A stretch of DNA of 64,000 bases. Origin: Bog-950 sp964423405. GTDB lineage: Bacteria; Bacteroidota; Bacteroidia; Chitinophagales; LD1. Both the position numbers and the translations under genes were made by a program. The stretch lies in NCBI GenBank assembly GCA_964423405.1, contig CAYREY010000011.1, positions 1 to 64,000 of the forward strand, written 5' to 3'. The notes below the pieces were generated by a model. The model was given only the letters and a program-made list of their open reading frames with translations, had not been told where the DNA came from and ran no database searches. This document shows, one piece after another, positions 16,302-25,267 of this stretch (the stretch's first letter is position 1; each line of letters starts with the position of its first letter).

Positions 16302-17366
16302 ATGGGTAAAATTAATTTTTATGCAGGTCCGGCCATATTACCGGCTTCGGTTATAGAACAGGCGCAGGCAGCCGTTAAAAATTTCGAAGGTACAGGGTTA
16401 AGCATACTGGAGGTATCGCACCGCGGTAAAGAGTTTGTAAAAGTAATGGATAATGCCCGCGCGCTTGCAAAAGAGCTGATGGGGCTAAACGATAACTACG
16501 AGGTTATTTTTCTGCATGGAGGCGGCCTATCGCAGTTTCACATGGTGCCTATGAACCTGCTTAATGAAAACGAAACGGCCAGTTATTTCGATACCGGCAC
16601 CTGGGCGCATGGGGCACTTACCGAGGCTAAGTTATTTGGTAATGTACATATAGCCTGTTCATCTAAAGATAAAAACTACACCTACGTGCCAAAGCAGTAT
16701 AGTGTAGCTCCCGGTTCTAAATACCTGCATATTACCAGCAACAATACCATATATGGTACGCAGCTACAGTTGCCACTAAACCCACCAGCCGGTGTGCCGG
16801 TAGTATGCGATATGAGCAGCGATATTTTTTCGCGCAAGGTAGATTATAATCAGTTCGGTCTGGTGTATGCAGCAGCGCAGAAAAACCTGGGACCTTCGGG
16901 TACAACATTGGTGGCAGTAAATAAAAACACACTTGGCCACGTTAACCGCCGTATTCCGCGTATGCTCGATTATCGACAACATATAGAGAAAGAAAGCATG
17001 TTGAATACCCCGTCGGTGTTCCCAATATATGTGGCATACCTAACCCTGCAATGGGTTAAAAGCGAAGGGATAGATACTATAGAAGCCCGCAACCTGCGCA
17101 AGGCTAAAAAATTATACGATACTATAGATGCCAGCCACCTGTTTAACTGCCCTATAGCTAAAGAGGACCGTTCAATAATGAATGTATGCTTTACTGTGGA
17201 GGATAAAACTCTGGAAGAAAAATTTATACAATTTACACAGGCGCGTGATATAGTTGGCCTTAAAGGGCATCGTAGCGTAGGTGGCTTCCGGGCTTCAATT
17301 TATAATGCTATGCCCGAGAGCGGTGTAGACGCGCTATGTGAAGCTATTATAGATTTTAAAGGCTGA
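16302..17366 (+). CDS. serC: Phosphoserine aminotransferase
   Basis: A 354-aa class V PLP aminotransferase converting 3-phosphohydroxypyruvate plus glutamate to phosphoserine (serine pathway), and acting in pyridoxal phosphate synthesis in some bacteria. The N-terminus INFYAGPAILP is diagnostic. Lys194 in AAQKNLGPSG forms the Schiff base. HRSVGGFRASIYNA near the C-terminus binds substrate phosphate. Length is normal. The start is fixed by family alignment, and only four nucleotides separate it from a perfect -7 promoter box, so the mRNA may be leaderless. No serA is adjacent. Confidence 0.96.
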   Translation: MGKINFYAGPAILPASVIEQAQAAVKNFEGTGLSILEVSHRGKEFVKVMDNARALAKELMGLNDNYEVIFLHGGGLSQFHMVPMNLLNENETASYFDTGTWAHGALTEAKLFGNVHIACSSKDKNYTYVPKQYSVAPGSKYLHITSNNTIYGTQLQLPLNPPAGVPVVCDMSSDIFSRKVDYNQFGLVYAAAQKNLGPSGTTLVAVNKNTLGHVNRRIPRMLDYRQHIEKESMLNTPSVFPIYVAYLTLQWVKSEGIDTIEARNLRKAKKLYDTIDASHLFNCPIAKEDRSIMNVCFTVEDKTLEEKFIQFTQARDIVGLKGHRSVGGFRASIYNAMPESGVDALCEAIIDFKG

Positions 17367-17394
17367 TAGTAAGTTGGCTTACCAACCGGTGTGG

Positions 17395-19209
17395 TTAGTT
17401 ATCTGCTACCGGGGCATCGGCTTTCTTTTTCATAAACTGCATATCATACAGTTTTTTATAGTAGCCATTTAGCTCCAGCAATTCTTCGTGCGTACCAAAT
17501 TCTTTAAGCTCGCCTTTATCAAGCACCATTATTTTGTGTGCATGGCGTATGGTAGATAGCCGGTGGGCAATAACTATACTGGTGCGGCCTTTTACCAGTG
17601 TTTCTATAGCGTTTTGTATCAGGTGCTCACTTTCGCTGTCAATGCTCGATGTGGCTTCGTCCAGTATCAATACTCCCGGATTATATACCAATGCTCTTAC
17701 AAAAGAGATAAGTTGTCGCTGGCCCATTGATAGGGTAGCTCCACGCTCCATTACCATATAATCGTACCCGCCCGGCAGGCGGCTGATAAAGTTATGTGCA
17801 CCTACCAGTTTAGCGGCATGTATCACCTGCTCGCGGGTAATGTTTTCATTACGCAGGGTAATATTTTCAAATACACTACCGGCAAATAAAAATACATCCT
17901 GTAAAACCACACTCATTTTCGACCGGAGCGCAGCAAGTTCATACTCCTGTGTATCTATCCCATCTATTTTAATGGAGCCTTTTTGTATGTCGTAGAATCT
18001 GCCAAGTATAGATATGGTGGAGGTTTTGCCACTGCCGGTAGCTCCTACAATAGCCAGCGTTTCACCCGCATTTAGCGAAAACGATACATTTTTAAGTATA
18101 TAGTTATCTCCGCTGTAAGCAAACCATACGTTTTCAAAATCTATTTTGCCCTGTATAGTTACAGGGCTGTGTTTACCTTTATTGGGTATAAACTCATCTG
18201 TATCCAATAGCTTAAATACCCTGTCTGCTGCAACTATTCCTCTTTGTATTACATTCACTTTATCGGCAATAAACCGCAACGGGCGGAAAAGCATATTTAT
18301 TAGCAACAAAAAGCCGGATATAATACCAACGCCTCTGATATCAAGCAGGTTTGCATTAAAGGTGGCATGGCGCAGCATTTCATGGCTCGCCATCCATACC
18401 ATGCATCCTATGGCTACAGCCAGGCAAACCTCTACCGCCGGGAAAAACAAAGAGTAGTACCAGATACCCTTTATGTTAGCATTGCGCAATTGCGCATTTA
18501 TCTCTTCAAATTTTTGTTTCTCTTTTTCTTCTACTGCAAAAATCTGGATAATACGCATGCCGGTAATATGCTCCTGTAAAAAAGCATTTAGCCGGCCTAT
18601 TTGTGTGCGTTCATCCTGAAATGATTTTTTTACCCCCTCCTGAAACCAACGCGTAAACCATAGCAACACAGGTAATACAACTATACTGGCTACTGCAACT
18701 TTCCAGTTTACATATAACATAGCAGCTAAAACTGTAATTATGGTAAGTATATCAGCTACTATACTTATTAAACCTTCGCTAAACGTATCGTTTATTGCTT
18801 CAATATCCGAAATGGTTCTCGTAGTAGAGGTGCCTATCGGGTTTGTATCAAAGTATTTTAACCGCGAGTGTATCAGGTGGCTGTACACCTTTACCCGCAT
18901 ATCTTTCACAATACTTTGTCCAAGCCATGCGGTAGTATAATTAAATACATAGCGCATTATCGACTCGGCAACAAGTAATACTACCATTAACAGTACAGCA
19001 TTCTGTAAACCCTGTTTATTAAAGTAATCGTTACTTATATAATGGTCGGTGGCATAAATAATTATCAGCGGGCGGCCAATTGATAATACAGCCAGTATAA
19101 CCGACATTATCATCGATCCATAAAACGTATTTTGATATGGGTCGGCAAGACTAATAATCCGTTTCAGCAGGTCGAAATCCAGAAAAGGCTTCTTCTCATT
19201 ATTTTTCAC
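17395..19209 (-). CDS. ABC transporter, fused permease and ATPase (exporter type)
   Basis: A 604-aa half-transporter of the MsbA/LmrA class. It has six membrane helices in residues ~25-320. The nucleotide-binding domain holds Walker A GATGSGKTS (~389), Q-loop VVLQDVF, signature LSMGQ (493-497), Walker B VLILDEA (513-519) and the H-loop His in IVIAHRLS. It would work as a homodimer exporting lipid, drug or peptide; the substrate cannot be told. It is convergent with serC, 28 nt apart, and probably monocistronic, lying 67 nt downstream of nothing on its own strand but truA in the opposite flank. Confidence 0.92.
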   Translation of the reverse strand: MKNNEKKPFLDFDLLKRIISLADPYQNTFYGSMIMSVILAVLSIGRPLIIIYATDHYISNDYFNKQGLQNAVLLMVVLLVAESIMRYVFNYTTAWLGQSIVKDMRVKVYSHLIHSRLKYFDTNPIGTSTTRTISDIEAINDTFSEGLISIVADILTIITVLAAMLYVNWKVAVASIVVLPVLLWFTRWFQEGVKKSFQDERTQIGRLNAFLQEHITGMRIIQIFAVEEKEKQKFEEINAQLRNANIKGIWYYSLFFPAVEVCLAVAIGCMVWMASHEMLRHATFNANLLDIRGVGIISGFLLLINMLFRPLRFIADKVNVIQRGIVAADRVFKLLDTDEFIPNKGKHSPVTIQGKIDFENVWFAYSGDNYILKNVSFSLNAGETLAIVGATGSGKTSTISILGRFYDIQKGSIKIDGIDTQEYELAALRSKMSVVLQDVFLFAGSVFENITLRNENITREQVIHAAKLVGAHNFISRLPGGYDYMVMERGATLSMGQRQLISFVRALVYNPGVLILDEATSSIDSESEHLIQNAIETLVKGRTSIVIAHRLSTIRHAHKIMVLDKGELKEFGTHEELLELNGYYKKLYDMQFMKKKADAPVADN

Positions 19210-19276
19210 AGGTTGCGAATGTAAACCTAATTGCCGGATTTTGGCGTGGTAGAATTAACGGTATTTAATACCCCTG

Positions 19277-20101
19277 TTAATCAATGTAGGGGTACCTTAT
19301 TTTAGATAGAAAAAGCCCGTTTGGTGGTGCCAGGTAATGAATGCGGAAGTCTTTTTTGTTGGCCACGGTATCCTTAAACTCATCTACCGATATACGGCCT
19401 TTACCAACCATTAACACGGTACCAACTATCTTGCGTATCATTCCTCTCAGGAAACGGTTAGAGGTTACTGTAAACCGCAGCATTTGCCCAGGTTGTAGAT
19501 GTAATGGTAACTCAATGGAGCTGGCTGTATCGGGGTAATCGTACGGTTTCAGTATCAGGTGTTGCGAGGGGAGTATATCCCATTTGGCCTGCTTTATATA
19601 ACAGATATTGGTTTTGAAATCTTCGCTGGGCAGGCATAGCGAGGTAAAATCCTGTATGGTTTTAATAAACTCGGTGGCTTCCAGTACTTTCTCCCAGTCT
19701 ATTTGGTAAAAACCCTGGTAAAAACTAAAACGCTTAATAAAAGACGATTTGTCGAAGTGAACATAATATTCATAGGTTCTTTCGGTAGCATCAAAACGTA
19801 CGTTAGCATTGTCTGCTGCATCAAAAATCCGGAAAATGGTAATGTCCTCGGGTAAAACACAGTTCAGGCGAAACAGAAAATCCTTCTTATCGGTTATTTC
19901 GCGTTCGCTGTCAAAATGCATGTAAAAATCTTTGGCATGTACGCCGGTATCGGTACGGCCACACCCCATGCTTTTAATGTGTTGGCCCAACAGCTTTTGC
20001 AGGGCCAGGTTTATGGTTTGTTGCACACTGGGCGAATTAGCCTGTACCTGCCAGCCGCAGTAATTGGTGCCATCGTAACTTAGGTGTAAAATATAACGCA
20101 C
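19277..20101 (-). CDS. truA: tRNA pseudouridine synthase A
   Basis: A 274-aa TruA, which makes pseudouridine at positions 38-40 of the tRNA anticodon arm. The catalytic Asp51 is in GCGRTDTGVHA. The N-terminal RYILHLSYDGTNYCGWQVQ is typical, as is FLRGMIRKIVGTVLMVG near residue 220. The start codon is GTG, and a perfect -7 box (TACATTTG) ends four nucleotides upstream, the same geometry as serC, so the message may be leaderless. Confidence 0.95.
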   Translation of the reverse strand: MRYILHLSYDGTNYCGWQVQANSPSVQQTINLALQKLLGQHIKSMGCGRTDTGVHAKDFYMHFDSEREITDKKDFLFRLNCVLPEDITIFRIFDAADNANVRFDATERTYEYYVHFDKSSFIKRFSFYQGFYQIDWEKVLEATEFIKTIQDFTSLCLPSEDFKTNICYIKQAKWDILPSQHLILKPYDYPDTASSIELPLHLQPGQMLRFTVTSNRFLRGMIRKIVGTVLMVGKGRISVDEFKDTVANKKDFRIHYLAPPNGLFLSKIRYPYID

Positions 20102-20105
20102 GGCT

Positions 20106-20113
20106 CAAATGTA
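20106..20113 (-). promoter_or_regulatory. -7 promoter box four bases before truA
   Basis: Reads TACATTTG on the minus strand, ending four nucleotides before the GTG start. No clear -33 box. Confidence 0.4.
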
Positions 20114-20248
20114 ACTTGTATTGGCAAATTAATCGTCGGACTCAGTAAATTAAGTACCATGTCAACTCTTTTTTTGCTAAGGCAACACTAATCTGAGTAA
20201 GGGTTTTGCCATTGTGTTCGATAGAGGTATGGTGCAGGCTGGCCTTGC

Positions 20249-21688
20249 TTATTTTAAAGGCTTAAGTTTGTTTTTAAGTTGTTCTTTTATCCATGGTTTG
20301 CCTGCAAAATGCGAATCGTTCTCCAGTTGCGTTAACATATACCGTATCTCATCTTTACCCGTTATAGAGAGTAGTTTTTTGCAATAACTAATAAAACGGC
20401 TAAACAACGGTTTTACATGATGTAGCGTTTCTGCGTTTCGTTTTATGTATTGGTTAAAAGCATTCAGGTAGTCTATTAATACACCCGTATCGCCATTGTT
20501 TCGCTCATAAATGCACATAAATTGCCAACGCCTTACAGTTAGGTTAAATACCGGTTCTTCTTTCACCTGTGCCTGCTGATATAGCGGCATGGCTTTTTCA
20601 TATTCTTTTATGTAATAGTGGTACAGTCCTTTGGCGAAAGCAAGTTCAGTAGCAGCATTATCACCATGCAGGCATGGTGAATAAGTATCTATAAATTTTT
20701 CAATCCAGATTGGCTCTTTGCCGGTTAATACAGCTAACGAAACTGCGTTACGGAAAGTAATAGGCTGTATTTTTCCTCTTTCCAGCAGAATGTTGTGCTT
20801 TATCTTTACATCAATACACCAAAGAGATTCTATGCCGGCATCAACATTTCCTTTGTTAAACCAGTTGAGGTTATAGCTGGTCAGATAGTCGATACATTCT
20901 ACAGCCGATTGTGTTATAGTGTTTTTTTCTATTTCTGTGAGATAAGATTTTAGTTTTTGATAGCTATCCCGCCCTTCTTCATATGTTGTTGTGCTAAATA
21001 GCTGATATATATTTATAAATATATGCGCATATACAAACGAGTTATTGTTATAAGGAGCCAGTATGTTTAGTAGGTCCTCTATATTTTCTTTTTTATAGGG
21101 GGTGCCCAAAAAAGCAGCCCTGCTAAGCAATTCGCAGTGGTAACGAAGCTTTTTTATGGCATAGTACTCATCCAGTGTTTTTATTGCAGGGGAGATATCG
21201 TTGTTATGATTGCGGATACTCTTTGCGCTAAATCCACTCTTTTCTATGGTAGCCGCAACATGCCTGTCATAGAAATAGTCTATGTTTTTGTCTTTATCTA
21301 ATTCCAGCTTTTCCTGGAGCTTATCCATGTTGTCGGCTGCCAGTATGTCCCAATGTAGTTCTATTTCCTGCCACATGGTTTCAATCAACACAGCCCTGTC
21401 ATTTGTATGCCAGCGCTCTATTGCTAAAAATTTTTCTAATGCCTTAATCAGTTCGCTGCCAGCTTTGGCTTGTTTGTTTTCCGATGGCAGGTCTTTTACT
21501 TTTTGAGCTATCCGGGCAGGGGTAAATTTCTTTTCATCAAACCCGGGGTAAAGTGTTTCCAGATAATTGAATAATGCTATCGACGAAGCCGGGACCTTAA
21601 AATAGGGCGAGTACACATAGTCTGTAAATCGTTTCAGGTGTGCTTTGTCAAGTTTCTTTAGATGAGAGATTAATTTTTGTAAATGCAT
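20249..21688 (-). CDS. ~480-aa helical protein, paralogue P2
   Basis: A 479-aa cytosolic protein, all-helical in appearance, with no signal peptide or known motif. The N-terminus (LQKLISHLKKLDKAHLKRFTDYVYSPYF, followed by ALFNYLE) aligns loosely with P1 and P3, keeping the pattern LxxLIxxLxxxxxxxxxRF and LFxxL; similarity is clearly lower than between P1 and P3. It is divergent from a LuxR-type regulator and a VWA lipoprotein. The 200-bp junction carries a 26-nt motif shared with the P3 junction and two overlapping long hairpins. Function unknown. Confidence 0.82.
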   Translation of the reverse strand: MHLQKLISHLKKLDKAHLKRFTDYVYSPYFKVPASSIALFNYLETLYPGFDEKKFTPARIAQKVKDLPSENKQAKAGSELIKALEKFLAIERWHTNDRAVLIETMWQEIELHWDILAADNMDKLQEKLELDKDKNIDYFYDRHVAATIEKSGFSAKSIRNHNNDISPAIKTLDEYYAIKKLRYHCELLSRAAFLGTPYKKENIEDLLNILAPYNNNSFVYAHIFINIYQLFSTTTYEEGRDSYQKLKSYLTEIEKNTITQSAVECIDYLTSYNLNWFNKGNVDAGIESLWCIDVKIKHNILLERGKIQPITFRNAVSLAVLTGKEPIWIEKFIDTYSPCLHGDNAATELAFAKGLYHYYIKEYEKAMPLYQQAQVKEEPVFNLTVRRWQFMCIYERNNGDTGVLIDYLNAFNQYIKRNAETLHHVKPLFSRFISYCKKLLSITGKDEIRYMLTQLENDSHFAGKPWIKEQLKNKLKPLK

Positions 21689-21770
21689 GATAATGTTAAC
21701 TGCTGTAGGGTTCGGAATACTAAAAAAACTATTTTTTGCCGGAAATCATTGATGGGCTTATACTCTCTTC

Positions 21771-21796
21771 AAACCCTTTGCCAGCAGGTCTTTTAG
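21771..21796 (-). promoter_or_regulatory. 26-nt motif shared with the P3 upstream region (copy 1)
   Basis: Begins AAACCCTTTGCCAGCA and ends CTTTTAG on the + strand. It matches 53645-53670 at 22 of 26 positions without gaps. Here it lies 83 nt upstream of the P2 start. Its 3' part is the left arm of a 12-bp hairpin. Confidence 0.55.
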
Positions 21797-21850
21797 CCTA
21801 TAACGGTTTTCTGGTATAGGCTAAAATGACTCACTTTACCGGAAAACCGT
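21791..21850. promoter_or_regulatory. Two mutually exclusive hairpins between P2 and the LuxR gene
   Basis: Hairpin A: TTTTAGCCTATA (21791-21802) with TATAGGCTAAAA (21815-21826), 12 perfect pairs and a 12-nt loop. Hairpin B: ACGGTTTTCTGGTA (21803-21816) with TACCGGAAAACCGT (21837-21850), 14 pairs with one G-T. B's left arm is A's loop plus the first two bases of A's right arm, so both cannot form at once. This geometry is typical of attenuators or nested operators. Confidence 0.6.
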
Positions 21851-21913
21851 GGCGTTTATGTACTTGCGGCCGCCAGCCTGTCATTTTATTCTTGTGTGGT
21901 AAACATACTGGTA

Positions 21914-22135
21914 ATGACTATTAAGCAGAACAGTACAGCCGATAAACTCAGTGATCGCGAAACTGAAATACTGCAACACATGGCCGATGGCCTGTCCAGC
22001 AGAGTAATTGCAACTGTCTTAGGTATTAGCGAAGATACTGTTGAAACGCATCGCAAAAACATATACCGAAAGATTGATGCAAAAAATGCAGCACAGGCAA
22101 TGGCATACGGATTTCGCAATAACATACTAAGATGA
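21914..22135 (+). CDS. Single-domain LuxR/GerE-type DNA-binding protein
   Basis: A 73-aa protein (ATG at 21914; a GTG at 21896 would add six residues) that is almost only the LuxR-type helix-turn-helix: LSDRETEILQHMADGLSS, then the recognition region GISEDTVETHRKNIYRKI. There is no receiver or ligand domain, so activity must be set by its amount or by a partner. It is divergent from P2 and 160 bp upstream of the VWA lipoprotein gene on the same strand, with its own terminator between. Regulation of either neighbour is inference. Confidence 0.9.
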   Translation: MTIKQNSTADKLSDRETEILQHMADGLSSRVIATVLGISEDTVETHRKNIYRKIDAKNAAQAMAYGFRNNILR

Positions 22136-22174
22136 CCAACTGAACCTGAAAACTATCGTTCTTTTTAAATCCCT

Positions 22175-22215
22175 GCCGGTGCGGTTCGTAGCTGAGTTTC
22201 CGTACCGGCGTTTTT
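22175..22215 (+). terminator. Terminator of the LuxR-type gene
   Basis: GCCGGTGCGG pairs with CCGTACCGGC (10 bp, one G-T wobble), 15-nt loop, followed by GTTTTTAT. Confidence 0.75.
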
Positions 22216-22218
22216 ATA

Positions 22219-22226
22219 TAATTTTG
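22219..22226 (+). promoter_or_regulatory. -7 promoter box of the VWA lipoprotein gene
   Basis: TAATTTTG, an exact TAnnTTTG match. A TTTC at 22197-22200 (18 nt upstream) could serve as -33, which would overlap the preceding terminator. Confidence 0.4.
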
Positions 22227-22299
22227 CTAGCAGGCACACTATTTTGATATAAAAAATGTTTATTCGCACCTATTGATCACCCCTTAAAACGCCACAACT

Positions 22300-23952
22300 A
22301 TGAAGTTGATTAAAAATGCTGCCTGTTTTGCTATTCTTGTTTTACTACTGTTAGCATCAGGCTGTAAAAAGGAAAAAGAGCCTTGTTTTGAGTTGAAAAA
22401 GTATCTTTTAGAAACGCAAACTCCAAGCTATGTAAATGTATTTTTTCAGGTAACCGACGATAACGGTAAAGGTGTAACCGACCTGACTGTTGATGATTTT
22501 ACACTACAGGAAAACAACGGTGATATTTCACCAACCGAATCTGATTTGCGAATACGCAAGGCCGATGAGCTTCCTTATACAATTAAAACAGTTTTGTTGC
22601 TTGATAACAGTTTAAGTTTATCACAGTCCGACCTAGATAAAATTAAACAGGCCGCTATTGCATTGGTAAATACCAAGGAAAATAATCAGGTGTTTGCTAT
22701 CTATAAATTTTCGGAGTTTGTTGAAGAAGTGCAGGGCTTTACTTCAGATATTTCGGCACTTACTACAGCTATTAACAGCATACAACGCGGTGCTAGTTCA
22801 ACGAACCTGTATGGTGCTGTTATTACTGGTGTATCGGCATGGACAGATATTTACAGTATCTCGGCTATTGAACAGGGCTTTTTAGTAGTGCTTTCAGATG
22901 GAAGTGATACCCAGGGTTCACGTACATTGGAAGAGGCCCGCACCGCAACTACCGGCAAAAAAGTTTACACAATTGGTTTGGGTAGCGAAATAGATCAGAA
23001 CGCACTTAAAACTATTGGTAACTCTGGTTTTTTCCAGATTACCGATGTTAATCAGCTTGCTTCAAAATTTGATGAAATACAGGATGATATCAGGAAGTTT
23101 GCCAATAGTTTTTATTGGGTAAATTATCTTTCACCCAAACGTGGTAACAATACCCACCAGCTTACCCTGCGCCTTAAAAATAACTGCCCCACTGGTAGCA
23201 TTATTAGTGGCGATTTTAACAGCAATGGTTTTTATAGCGCTACTCAAGGGGTATATATTAACGGCGGTAGAACGACCTTTGAGCTGGTTGCCGGTAGTGT
23301 ACTGGAACTCAATGCACAAACTATTCTAGGCAACAACACACCCAACTATAACTGGGTTTCATCAAATCCATCAATAACGTCAATGGCTATATCGGGCTCG
23401 GGTAATACTACTGCCACAATAAACGGTGCCAGTAACACAGTTGGACAGTCTTTTTCGCTTACTATTACCGATAACGCTAATTCGCTTAGTACTACCGTTC
23501 AGGTAAACGTGGTAGCACAACCTACCGGTGTGGTAGAAAATTTTAATAGCTTGCCATCTAATAACTCGTATGTAACATGGAGCACCGGTACCTGGTATAG
23601 TGATGTTGTAGCTGGTTCGCCTGCACCATCGTTCCGTTCAGCACCATCGTTGGTAAACTACGGCACATCGGTGATGAGCGCTGTAATTAACGTACCCAAT
23701 GGTAGTTCTACTGTGCAAATATCGTTTAAACGAAAAGTGAGTAGCGAGAGTGGATATGATTATCTTAAATTTAAAATAAATGGTAGCGTTCGCGACTCAT
23801 GGTCTGGCGAGCAGGATTGGGATGTAAAAACCTACACTCATGTGGGGGGCTCGGGTACTTTGCAACTTGATTGGGCTTATGAAAAGGATGTATCACAATC
23901 AAGCGGACAGGATGCCGCATGGGTAGATGAATTAATCGTAACCTTTAACTAA
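22300..23952 (+). CDS. VWA-domain lipoprotein with Ig-like and beta-sandwich C-terminus
   Basis: A 550-aa lipoprotein: hydrophobic signal and lipobox LASGC with Cys22, followed by KKEKE, a charged stretch of the kind seen in surface-exposed Bacteroidota lipoproteins. Residues ~45-90 resemble an Ig-like module. Residues ~95-270 are a von Willebrand A domain with an intact metal site: DNSLS at 102-106, Thr/Ser in the second loop, and LSDGSDTQGS. An Ig-like/PKD-like domain (~335-410) follows, then a jelly-roll-type domain ending FKRKVSSESGYDYLKFKING. VWA lipoproteins bind proteins or matrix through Mg2+. No T9SS signal. A strong terminator follows. Confidence 0.88.
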   Translation: MKLIKNAACFAILVLLLLASGCKKEKEPCFELKKYLLETQTPSYVNVFFQVTDDNGKGVTDLTVDDFTLQENNGDISPTESDLRIRKADELPYTIKTVLLLDNSLSLSQSDLDKIKQAAIALVNTKENNQVFAIYKFSEFVEEVQGFTSDISALTTAINSIQRGASSTNLYGAVITGVSAWTDIYSISAIEQGFLVVLSDGSDTQGSRTLEEARTATTGKKVYTIGLGSEIDQNALKTIGNSGFFQITDVNQLASKFDEIQDDIRKFANSFYWVNYLSPKRGNNTHQLTLRLKNNCPTGSIISGDFNSNGFYSATQGVYINGGRTTFELVAGSVLELNAQTILGNNTPNYNWVSSNPSITSMAISGSGNTTATINGASNTVGQSFSLTITDNANSLSTTVQVNVVAQPTGVVENFNSLPSNNSYVTWSTGTWYSDVVAGSPAPSFRSAPSLVNYGTSVMSAVINVPNGSSTVQISFKRKVSSESGYDYLKFKINGSVRDSWSGEQDWDVKTYTHVGGSGTLQLDWAYEKDVSQSSGQDAAWVDELIVTFN

Positions 23953-23964
23953 ATTATTCTGCAT

Positions 23965-24000
23965 AAAAAAGCTGGGCCGGTTTACCGGCCCAGCTTTTTT
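23965..24000. terminator. Bidirectional terminator between VWA lipoprotein and thiolase genes
   Basis: A perfect GCTGGGCCGG / CCGGCCCAGC stem with TTTA loop, flanked by six A and six T, between convergent genes. Confidence 0.93.
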
Positions 24001-24016
24001 ATAATATAGCATTTAT

Positions 24017-25213
24017 TTATATAATGCGTTCGTATACAATTGCAAAACCCTGCCCTACACCAATGCACATGGTTGCTAAACCATAGCGTAAATTGCGCCG
24101 TTTCATTTCGTGCAGTAGGGTGGTGGTTATACGGGCCCCCGAACAACCCAGTGGGTGGCCAAGCGCAATAGCGCCGCCGTTTACGTTTACAATACCGGGA
24201 TTTAGCCCTAAGTCGCGCATGCAGGCTATACTTTGCGAGGCAAATGCTTCGTTTAACTCTACAAGCTCCAGGTCGGCAACAGTAATACCGGCACGTTGCA
24301 GTGCTTTACGTACCGCCGGTACGGGCCCTACCCCCATGTAAGCGGGTTCTACCCCCGCAGCCGCTACCGATACTACGCGGGCCAACGGCTTAAGGTTATA
24401 TTGCTTTACTATATTTTCGCTAACTATTAATGTAGCAGCCGCTCCATCATTTATGCCAGATGAGTTACCGGCTGTTACACTGCCATCTTTGGCAAACGCC
24501 GGTTTTAGCTTTGCCAGGTCCTCAACCGAACTGAGGCGGGCGTGTTCATCTTTTTCAAAAAATATGGATTGCCCTTTACCTTTATCTATCTCTATACCCA
24601 CAATCTCTTCGGTAAATTTTCCTGCCTCATGTGCCAGTTGGTATTTAAGTTGCGATGAATGGGCAAACGTGTCTTGCTCTTCGCGGCTTATACCCCATTT
24701 TTTAGCCACATTTTCGGCGGTTTCGCCCATGCTATAGGTAGTTTCCTTCGAGAAATTTTTGTTGGTAAAACGCCATCCCAGCACCGTATCGTACATTTGT
24801 TGGGTACGGTCAAAGCCAGTGCTTGCCTTCGCCAATACATAAGGCGCCCTTGTCATACTTTCTACCCCACCAGCTATATAAATATCTCCCTCGCCCAGCT
24901 TGATAGCGCGAGCGGCATCGCCTATTGCCTGTAGGCCCGAGGCGCACAAACGGTTTACTGTAACACCAGCAACCTGCACCGGTAGCCCGGCAAGCAAGGC
25001 TGCCATACGGGCTACGTTGCGGTTATCTTCACCGCTTTGGTTAGCAGCACCAAGTATTACTTCTTCAATCTGGTTGGTGTCAAGCCAATGAGCGTTCCGT
25101 TCAACCAGTTTTTTTATTACGTGGGCGGCCAGGTCATCCGGACGGATATTGCTTAGCGTTCCGTTAAATTTACCTATAGGGGTACGTAGTGCGTCTATTA
25201 TATATGCATTCAT
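24017..25213 (-). CDS. Acetyl-CoA acyltransferase (thiolase), probable 3-oxoadipyl-CoA thiolase type
   Basis: A 398-aa thiolase with the full catalytic set: Cys90 (VNRLCASGLQ), His353 (GGAIALGHPLG) and Cys383 (TMCIGVGQG). Segments such as GEDNRNVARMAALLAGLP and TVLGWRF are those of the PaaJ/PcaF branch that cleaves 3-oxoadipyl-CoA to succinyl-CoA and acetyl-CoA. Related beta-oxidation thiolases share much of this, so the substrate remains open; no other aromatic-degradation gene is in the window. A perfect -7 box (TATTTTTG) lies about 30 nt before the start. Confidence 0.93.
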   Translation of the reverse strand: MNAYIIDALRTPIGKFNGTLSNIRPDDLAAHVIKKLVERNAHWLDTNQIEEVILGAANQSGEDNRNVARMAALLAGLPVQVAGVTVNRLCASGLQAIGDAARAIKLGEGDIYIAGGVESMTRAPYVLAKASTGFDRTQQMYDTVLGWRFTNKNFSKETTYSMGETAENVAKKWGISREEQDTFAHSSQLKYQLAHEAGKFTEEIVGIEIDKGKGQSIFFEKDEHARLSSVEDLAKLKPAFAKDGSVTAGNSSGINDGAAATLIVSENIVKQYNLKPLARVVSVAAAGVEPAYMGVGPVPAVRKALQRAGITVADLELVELNEAFASQSIACMRDLGLNPGIVNVNGGAIALGHPLGCSGARITTTLLHEMKRRNLRYGLATMCIGVGQGFAIVYERII

Positions 25214-25241
25214 TTCGCGAAAAAATTTAGGTTTACCGCGT

Positions 25242-25249
25242 CAAAAATA
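25242..25249 (-). promoter_or_regulatory. -7 promoter box of the thiolase gene
   Basis: Reads TATTTTTG on the minus strand, 29 nt before the ATG. Confidence 0.4.
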
Positions 25250-25267
25250 ATTTTTCAACCGTTCCGT

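Noticed and set aside
21771..21796. Shared 26-nt motif as remnant of a coding sequence
   Set aside because: Frames through both copies give short, different peptides soon ended by stops; not excluded, but regulatory DNA or RNA explains the location better.
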